Shown in pieces: positions 22,747 through 28,217 of a stretch of DNA of 28,217 nt. The position numbers were made by a program, and so were the translations under genes. Each line of letters starts with the position of its first letter. The first letter of the stretch is position 1. The stretch is taken from NCBI GenBank assembly GCA_045589955.1, contig JAZNQD010000038.1:1-28217 (forward strand), in the 5' to 3' direction. The notes below the pieces were generated by a model. The model saw only the letters and a program-made list of their open reading frames with translations, was not told the DNA's origin and did not search any database. The stretch comes from CAJGCS01 sp045589955. Its GTDB lineage: Bacteria; Bacillota_I; Bacilli_A; ML615J-28; CAG-313.

Positions 22747-24165
22747 ATGGAATCTACTCGTACTGTCCCATATAATGTTGATGCCGAGAAATACGTATTA
22801 GGTAGTGTTTTCTTTGATAATAATATTATCTCTGGCCTTGTAGGTCGTTTAGCTGATACTGATTTCTATGATGAAAGAAATCAAGTATTATTTAAGGCGA
22901 TGACATCTTTATACACAAATAATAAAAAAATTGAGTTATTAACTGTTGTTGAAGAATTAGAACACTTAAATTTTCAAGTAACTGATGAATTCAAACATTA
23001 TGTTATTGATGTTATTGAATCGGTACCAACTGTTTCGACAACTAATCTATATATTGAATTAGTTGAAGAAAAAGCTCTTGAAAGAAAATTACTATCAGAT
23101 ATGAAAAATATTTCTGATGACATTTTATTTAATAAATTATCTTTTCAAGATTTGTTAGACAAAGCTGAAGATAAAATTATAAATGTAATCAAGAAAAGAA
23201 AAACTTCTGATATTATTTCAATGAGTCAAGCAAGTGAACAAGTATATCGCCAAATCGAAAAGTTCACAGAACAAAAAAGTGGTTTAACTGGTTTATCTTC
23301 AGGATTTAACCGTATTAACGAAGTTACATTAGGTTTGCAACGAGGTGACTTGATGATTCTTGCGGCGCGTCCATCTGTTGGTAAATCTGCTTACGCTATT
23401 AACCTAGCACTTAATGTTGCTAAAGAAAATAATGCCCATGTTGCATTCTTTTCACTGGAAATGAGTATTGAACAATTAATGATGAGAATATATGCTAAAA
23501 CTGCTGAAGTAGCTTTAACAAAAATCAGAACAGGTAATTTATCTCCTGAAGATTTAATTTTACTTGGTCTAGCTCGTCAAGAATTATCAACTACAAATTT
23601 ATATTTTGATGAAACTAGTTCAAATAATTTATCTGATATTCGAACTAAATGTCGTCAATTAAAAAATGAAGGTAAATTAGATTTTGTTGTAATTGACTAC
23701 TTACAATTAATCACAACGAAAAATAATCGTGGAAGCCGTCAAGAAGAAGTATCACAAATTTCAAGAAGTTTAAAAACTCTTGCCCGTGACTTAGAAGTTC
23801 CTGTACTTGCCTTATCACAATTATCACGTAGTATTGAAGGACGTGAAGATAAACGTCCCGTATTAGCCGACTTGCGTGAATCTGGTTCTATCGAACAAGA
23901 TGCCGACGTTGTTATGTTCTTATATCGCAGAAGTGACGTTGAAGGTGTTGAAAAAACAGACGAAGAAGGCAAAATGAATATGCGTGAAGATCGTCATAAT
24001 GAAGTACAAGAATTAGTATTAAGTATTGCTAAGAACCGTCAAGGTGCCCTTGCCAATATTGACTATCATTTCTATGGACACTTCTGCCGCTTTGTTGAAA
24101 AGAAAGAATTTAAAGCTTTAATTTCAAGTAAAGCAAAAAAATTAAAAGCAAAAAAAGATGAATAA
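22747..24165 (+). CDS. dnaB: Replicative DNA helicase DnaB
   Basis: A hexameric 5'-3' helicase of the replication fork (called DnaC in Bacillus subtilis), 472 residues. The N-terminal DnaB domain (NVDAEKYVLGSVFF) is followed by a RecA-like ATPase with Walker A ARPSVGKSA (K213), Walker B VVIDYLQLI and the arginine-containing segments SIEQDADVVMFLYRR and KNRQG. AGGAG precedes the ATG; only nine bases separate it from the gdpP-rplI stop. The gdpP, rplI, dnaB order is typical of Bacillota. The C-terminus is a Lys-rich tail (SSKAKKLKAKKDE). No intein or other interruption is seen. Confidence 0.97.
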   Translation: MESTRTVPYNVDAEKYVLGSVFFDNNIISGLVGRLADTDFYDERNQVLFKAMTSLYTNNKKIELLTVVEELEHLNFQVTDEFKHYVIDVIESVPTVSTTNLYIELVEEKALERKLLSDMKNISDDILFNKLSFQDLLDKAEDKIINVIKKRKTSDIISMSQASEQVYRQIEKFTEQKSGLTGLSSGFNRINEVTLGLQRGDLMILAARPSVGKSAYAINLALNVAKENNAHVAFFSLEMSIEQLMMRIYAKTAEVALTKIRTGNLSPEDLILLGLARQELSTTNLYFDETSSNNLSDIRTKCRQLKNEGKLDFVVIDYLQLITTKNNRGSRQEEVSQISRSLKTLARDLEVPVLALSQLSRSIEGREDKRPVLADLRESGSIEQDADVVMFLYRRSDVEGVEKTDEEGKMNMREDRHNEVQELVLSIAKNRQGALANIDYHFYGHFCRFVEKKEFKALISSKAKKLKAKKDE

Positions 24166-24177
24166 TGGAGATTATGT

Positions 24178-25251
24178 ATGGCAAGTCGTATAGACATTAT
24201 ATGTCAAAGATATGATCAAATTAATGAATTACTAACAGATATGAGTATTGTTAGTGATATTAAAAAACTTACTGAACTTTCTAAAGAACAACGTTCGATT
24301 GAAAAGACAGTATTAAAATATCGTGACATTCAAAAATTGGAAAAAGAAATTGAAGATTTAAAAGAAATGGTTCATGATGAAGATCCGGATATTAAAGAAA
24401 TGGCTGAAATGGAACTTGTCGAAGCAGAAGAAAAACTAGTAAAATGGAATGAAGAATTAAAAATTCTATTATTACCAAAAGACCCTAATGATGAAAAGAA
24501 CGTTGTTGTTGAAATCAGAGGCGCTGCTGGTGGTGATGAAGGAAATATTTTTGCTGGTGACTTATATAGAATGTATGTTAAATATGCTGAATCAAAAGGT
24601 TGGAAAATTGAACTACTAGATTCAGAAGATTGTGAAGCAGGAGGCTTTAGTTACATTAGTTTTATGATTAATGGTGATTCTGTTTATTCATTCTTAAAAT
24701 ATGAATCTGGTTCACACCGTGTTCAAAGAGTTCCATCAACAGAATCTGCAGGACGTATTCATACTTCAACCGCAACAGTACTTGTAATGCCTGAAGCTGA
24801 TGAAGTTGAAGTTCAACTTGATATGAATGATGTTCGTATTGATATTTTCTGTTCATCAGGACCTGGTGGACAAAGTGTTAATACAACAAAATCAGCAGTT
24901 CGTGTAACACACATCCCAACAGGTATTATTGTTTCTTGTCAAGATGGTAAGAGTCAACATGAAAATAAAGCAAGTGCTTTAAAAGTATTACAAGCAAGAC
25001 TTTATGATAAAATCTTACAAGAAAGAGAAGCCCAAGAAGGTGCTGAACGTCAAGCTAAAATTGGTCATGGCGATCGTAGTGAAAAAATTAGAACTTATAA
25101 CTACCCTCAAAACCGTGTTACTGACCATCGTATTGGTTATACTGTTCAACAATTAGACCGTATTATGGAAGGTAAACTTGATGGTGTTGTTGAAGCGTTA
25201 ATTACTTACGAACAACAAAAGATGTTAAGTGTTGCCGATCAAGACGAATAA
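24178..25251 (+). CDS. prfA: Peptide chain release factor 1
   Basis: RF1 releases the nascent peptide at UAA and UAG. The product is 357 residues, normal length. The GGQ tripeptide is at 230-232 (SSGPGGQSVNTT). The codon-recognition loop reads RVPSTES, with P-x-T as expected for RF1 rather than the SPF of RF2. The N-terminal coiled-coil domain is Lys/Glu-rich. GGAG (24167-24170) is seven bases from ATG 24178; an ATG four bases upstream is out of frame. It follows dnaB by 12 bases and is the last gene before the terminator. prfA more often sits beside prmC, so this location is worth noting. All complete genes here end in the two codons RF1 reads. Confidence 0.97.
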   Translation: MASRIDIICQRYDQINELLTDMSIVSDIKKLTELSKEQRSIEKTVLKYRDIQKLEKEIEDLKEMVHDEDPDIKEMAEMELVEAEEKLVKWNEELKILLLPKDPNDEKNVVVEIRGAAGGDEGNIFAGDLYRMYVKYAESKGWKIELLDSEDCEAGGFSYISFMINGDSVYSFLKYESGSHRVQRVPSTESAGRIHTSTATVLVMPEADEVEVQLDMNDVRIDIFCSSGPGGQSVNTTKSAVRVTHIPTGIIVSCQDGKSQHENKASALKVLQARLYDKILQEREAQEGAERQAKIGHGDRSEKIRTYNYPQNRVTDHRIGYTVQQLDRIMEGKLDGVVEALITYEQQKMLSVADQDE

Positions 25252-25253
25252 TT

Positions 25254-25279
25254 AACTAGACCACTTGGTCTAGTTTTTT
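25254..25279 (+). terminator. Terminator after prfA
   Basis: Arms 25254-25263 and 25266-25275 are perfectly complementary (apex opens for the loop), with T6 at 25274-25279. Confidence 0.92.
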
Positions 25280-25281
25280 GT

Positions 25282-25310
25282 TTGTAAAAATATTTTAAAA
25301 ATGGTATATT
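25282..25310 (+). promoter_or_regulatory. Promoter for the MalY-type gene
   Basis: TTGTAA (25282-25287), a 17-base spacer and TATATT (25305-25310), preceded by TGG as an extended -10. Confidence 0.65.
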
Positions 25311-25340
25311 AGTATTATAAAATATTCTAAGAGGTGCTAT

Positions 25341-26489
25341 ATGAATAATATGTTTAACCAAGGTGTAAATAGAAAAAATACAGGAGCTATTAAATGGGAT
25401 ATGCAACCAAAAGAAACTGATCTACCTTTTTGGATTGCTGATTCGGATTATCCCACAGCCCCATCAGTAATAGAAGGTTTAGTTGAGGCAACAAAACTTG
25501 GTGCTTTTGGTTATAATGAAGTACCTGAATTATTTAATAAATCGATTGTTAAATGGTATCAAAAAAGATATGATACAACTGTTAAGGAGGAATGGGTAAT
25601 TCCTTCAACAGGTGTTATTTTAGAAATTCGTGTATTGTTGGATATTCTAACAAATGAAGGTGATGGTGTTATCCTTCAAACACCGGTGTATCATACATTC
25701 CATCATGTTATAAATAATAATAATCGTGTTATCATTGAAAATCATTTAATTAAAAAAGATGATACATACGTAATGGATTATGAAAATTTAGAAGAGTTAT
25801 TTAGAAAGGGTCATAAAGTAATGATTTTATGTTCTCCTCATAATCCAGTAGGTCGTATTTGGACAAAAGAAGAGATTTGTAAAGTTATTACAATTGCTAA
25901 AAAATATAATGCCTTTGTTATTATTGATGAAATACATAGTGATTTAAATATTTCAAATCGTAAATTTGTAAGTGGACTTGATTTTGTTAATGAATATCAA
26001 AACATTGCTATTTGTAATGCCCCAAGTAAGGCTTTTAATATTGCTGGACTACATGCATCATATTTAATTATTCCTGATGTTGATTTACGTAATAAATATA
26101 ATGAATTATGTCATAAAGAGTTCTTAAATTCACCAAATGTCTTTGGTTGTTATGCAACAATCAATGCTTACACAAATGGTGATGCCTGGATTGATGAACA
26201 AAATAAACATTTAAAAGCAAATTATCAATATTTAAAAGAGTTTTTAAATAAAGAGTTACCAGAGCTAGTTGTTACAAAACTAGAAGGTACATATTTAGTG
26301 TGGTTAGATTTATCTTATACAAATTTATCAACTGAAGAACTTCTTGCTAAATGTTCTAATAATGATATTATTTGTTCTGGTGGAGTACAGTTTTCTAAAG
26401 ATTATGAATCATATTTGCGCTTCAACATTGCTTGTCCTTTTGAACAATTAAAAGAAGGATTACATCGATTAGTGAAAGCATTTAAATAA
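25341..26489 (+). CDS. MalY/PatB-type PLP-dependent enzyme (aminotransferase/cystathionine beta-lyase family)
   Basis: This 382-residue fold-type I PLP enzyme is cytosolic. The N-terminus (WDMQPKETDLPFWIADSDY) is the PatB/MalY signature. Further motifs are GYNEVPE, TPVYHTF, CSPHNPVGRIW, IIDEIHSDL (the Asp that contacts the PLP ring) and the Schiff-base Lys in APSKAFNIAGL (K230). Family members cleave cystathionine to homocysteine, pyruvate and ammonia, or act as aminotransferases; which applies here cannot be read. AGAGGTG precedes the ATG. The TraX-like gene starts two bases after the stop, so they share a transcript. Confidence 0.92.
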   Translation: MNNMFNQGVNRKNTGAIKWDMQPKETDLPFWIADSDYPTAPSVIEGLVEATKLGAFGYNEVPELFNKSIVKWYQKRYDTTVKEEWVIPSTGVILEIRVLLDILTNEGDGVILQTPVYHTFHHVINNNNRVIIENHLIKKDDTYVMDYENLEELFRKGHKVMILCSPHNPVGRIWTKEEICKVITIAKKYNAFVIIDEIHSDLNISNRKFVSGLDFVNEYQNIAICNAPSKAFNIAGLHASYLIIPDVDLRNKYNELCHKEFLNSPNVFGCYATINAYTNGDAWIDEQNKHLKANYQYLKEFLNKELPELVVTKLEGTYLVWLDLSYTNLSTEELLAKCSNNDIICSGGVQFSKDYESYLRFNIACPFEQLKEGLHRLVKAFK

Positions 26490-26491
26490 AA

Positions 26492-27241
26492 ATGAAAAAA
26501 GTATTAAATAGCAATCTGCTAAAACTTATCGCAATAATTGCTATGACCCTAGACCATTTGACATGGTTACTTTTTCCCGGATATTCGACTGAACCCATTG
26601 CGATAATTCTTCATCTTGTAGGTAGAATAACATGCCCAATAATGTGTTATTTTGTTGCTGAAGGATTTCATCATACAAAAGATATTAAAAAATACACTAT
26701 TCGATTATTTGTCTTTGCTATAATATCTCACTTTGCTTATATTTTTTGGTCACCGGATTTTAAAGGACTAATTTCTTTTATACCATTTTCAAATGGTCAG
26801 ATTCTTAATCAAACAAGTGTAATGTGGTCACTTGCATGGGGACTTGTTATGCTAAGAATTGATAAATCAGAAAAAATCAAAAATACTTTTGTTAAGGCAT
26901 TGTTAATTATTTTAATCTGTATTGTTGCTTTACCAAGTGATTGGAGTTGTATTGCAAGCTTATGTATCTTAGCTTTTGGAACAAATAGGGGACATTTTTG
27001 GAAACAAATGTTATGGATGATCTTGTATGTTACAATCTATGGAATTGTATATTTCTTTGCTTTAGATAAGATATATGGTATTATTCAGCTTGGAGTTGTT
27101 TTCGCAATACCAATTCTTCTGATGTATAATGGTAAAAGAGGAGAAAATAAGAAAGTCAATAATTTCTTAAAATGGTTTTTCTACTTGTACTATCCCGTTC
27201 ATTTAGTAATTTTTGCAATTATCAATTTATTCATAAAATAA
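26492..27241 (+). CDS. TraX-family membrane protein
   Basis: This 249-residue protein has seven to eight hydrophobic segments. The start LKLIAIIAMTLDHLTWLLFP, then LVGRITCPIMCYFVAEGFHHT and KYTIRLFVFAIISHFAY, fits the TraX family; LYYPVHLVIF closes it. TraX of the F plasmid is linked to pilin N-acetylation, while chromosomal members in Gram-positives are unassigned and resemble integral-membrane acyltransferases. No conjugation genes are present, so a transfer role is not implied. The ATG lies two bases after the MalY-type stop and lacks a clear SD (upstream is A-rich), so translation probably depends on coupling. The stop codon lies in the terminator stem. Confidence 0.88.
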   Translation: MKKVLNSNLLKLIAIIAMTLDHLTWLLFPGYSTEPIAIILHLVGRITCPIMCYFVAEGFHHTKDIKKYTIRLFVFAIISHFAYIFWSPDFKGLISFIPFSNGQILNQTSVMWSLAWGLVMLRIDKSEKIKNTFVKALLIILICIVALPSDWSCIASLCILAFGTNRGHFWKQMLWMILYVTIYGIVYFFALDKIYGIIQLGVVFAIPILLMYNGKRGENKKVNNFLKWFFYLYYPVHLVIFAIINLFIK

Positions 27242-27262
27242 GCCTTATGGCTTATTTTTTTT
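27235..27262 (+). terminator. Terminator after the TraX-like gene
   Basis: A perfect 10-bp stem (27235-27244 with 27249-27258), a TTAT loop and T8 at 27255-27262. The left arm contains the stop codon. Confidence 0.93.
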
Positions 27263-27291
27263 ATAGAGTCATATAATTAAATGGTGATGTT

Positions 27292-28217
27292 ATGAATTTA
27301 TTGATTAACCTAGAAAATATTAAAAGCAATATTAGAAGTATTAAAACACATACTAAAAAAGAAATCATTGCGGTTGTTAAATCAAATGCCTACGGATTAG
27401 GAGCAACTAAAATAATTAAAACTTTACTTAAAGAAAAAGTGAATTATTTCTTTTTTAATAAGTTAAGTGAATATTTAAATGTCAAAGAATTACTTAAAGA
27501 TAGTAACGTAATGATATTTGAATCATTATCAGTAGAAAATATTTGTAAATATTATACAAGTAATATGATATTAACAATAAATAACTATGATGATTTAATA
27601 AATTATCAAAAAACAAATATGAATCTTCGAGCCCACCTTCAAGTAGATACGGGAATGAATCGAATAGGTATTCGAACAAAAGAAGAAGTAAATAAGATAA
27701 TTCAAAATAAAAGTGATAAAATTTATATTGAAGGAATTTATACCCATTATGCAAGTAGCAAAGATGAATATGAGTATTTTTCTTTGCAACAAGAAAAGTT
27801 TAAAGAATTTCTTAAGCTATATGATTTCAAAATAATTCATAGTAATGCAAGTTCTTCACTTCATAAAAATATCATTGGTAATTATGTAAGAGTAGGAATG
27901 GCTTTATATGGATATCATTGTAAACTTGATTTAAAACCATCAGTTAATGGATATGTGAAAGTAATAAATATTTTAAAACTAGAAAAAGATAGTAAAGTTG
28001 GATATGAAGGTTTATATCAAACAAGTAATAAAGAAAATATTGCTTTGCTTGATTTTGGCTATTTTGATAATTCACTAATAAAACATGTATATTTAAACAA
28101 TAAAAAATACATGTTTTTAGGTAAAACATGTATGAATCATAGTTATGTATTAGTCGATAAGAAAATTAACAATTTAAGTCATTTGAGACTTTTTAATAAA
28201 TTTGATATAATAGATAG
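27292..28217 (+). CDS. alr: Alanine racemase, 3' end cut by window
   Basis: A PLP enzyme converting L- to D-alanine for peptidoglycan. The frame stays open from ATG 27292 to the last base, 308 codons of an expected 350-370. Seen are the PLP Lys in AVVKSNAYGLG, VDTGMNRIG with the conserved Arg, HSNASSS, VRVGMALYG and VGYEGLYQ, whose Tyr fits the second catalytic base position. The sequence is divergent: the usual I-G-Y-A-D-G segment reads LDFGYFDNS, and the usual C-M-D-Q reads CMNHS. GGTGATG lies just before the start; TATAAT at 27272-27277 could be a -10 but has no clear -35. It may be a functional but fast-evolving Alr, or a second copy with another role. Confidence 0.85.
   Translation, partial: MNLLINLENIKSNIRSIKTHTKKEIIAVVKSNAYGLGATKIIKTLLKEKVNYFFFNKLSEYLNVKELLKDSNVMIFESLSVENICKYYTSNMILTINNYDDLINYQKTNMNLRAHLQVDTGMNRIGIRTKEEVNKIIQNKSDKIYIEGIYTHYASSKDEYEYFSLQQEKFKEFLKLYDFKIIHSNASSSLHKNIIGNYVRVGMALYGYHCKLDLKPSVNGYVKVINILKLEKDSKVGYEGLYQTSNKENIALLDFGYFDNSLIKHVYLNNKKYMFLGKTCMNHSYVLVDKKINNLSHLRLFNKFDIID

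Noticed and set aside
26492..27241. TraX homologue as evidence for a conjugative element
   Set aside because: No relaxase, coupling protein, integrase or attachment site is nearby; chromosomal TraX-family genes are common in Gram-positive bacteria.
27494..28129. Minus-strand frames opposite the last gene
   Set aside because: They are shadows of the alanine racemase frame, Tyr/Leu-rich and without ribosome binding sites.

Overview
This window is AT-rich (roughly 30% GC by eye) low-GC Gram-positive chromosome. Every gene I can support lies on the + strand. Shine-Dalgarno sites are strong (AGGAGG, GGAGG), promoters are sigma-A type with frequent extended -10 boxes (TGnTATAAT), and most transcription units end in AT-rich intrinsic terminators. 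The gdpP, rplI, dnaB order is a Bacillota hallmark. BspA-type leucine-rich repeats, AdhE and an ATP-type PEP carboxykinase suggest a fermentative, probably gut-associated member of the Bacilli, close to the Erysipelotrichales, RF39 or Acholeplasma-type lineages. That placement is inference. All 18 complete genes end in TAA or TAG and none in TGA, but nothing suggests TGA is read as Trp.

Layout. Positions 1-254 hold three copies of a 21-bp motif ahead of adhE (255-2864), whose stop overlaps the start of an APH/choline-kinase-like phosphotransferase. A terminator and a 333-base gap follow. Positions 3907-17855 look like an accessory, envelope-directed region: a VanZ-like membrane protein with a terminator-like hairpin before its stop codon; a 2340-residue surface protein (Cys-pair repeats, one InlB-type repeat, an unassigned beta-rich middle, a very long BspA-type LRR tract); an exported GH5-like protein with a nested insertion and altered conserved positions, followed by an iron-type alcohol dehydrogenase; a small membrane protein; three tandem paralogous lipoproteins, each with its own promoter and terminator; and a membrane acyltransferase.

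From 17897 the content turns to housekeeping: pckA with a structured leader that may encode a 24-codon peptide, then a small protein made of six exact 16-residue repeats. The operon at 20195-25279 encodes a c-di-AMP phosphodiesterase (GdpP) fused in frame to ribosomal protein L9, then DnaB helicase and release factor 1. A MalY/PatB-type PLP enzyme, a TraX-family membrane protein and the start of alanine racemase (cut by the window end) close the window.

Most interesting points: the GdpP-L9 fusion, which keeps an SD-preceded Met exactly where free L9 would start; a similar SD-ATG at the domain junction of adhE; a possible non-stop-mRNA arrangement in the VanZ-like gene; the triplicated lipoproteins; the 16-residue repeat protein; and the triple motif upstream of adhE. 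I found no tRNA, rRNA, CRISPR array, insertion sequence or known defence system. The computed reading frames were taken as given; promoters, stems and repeats were found by eye and were not folded or scored.
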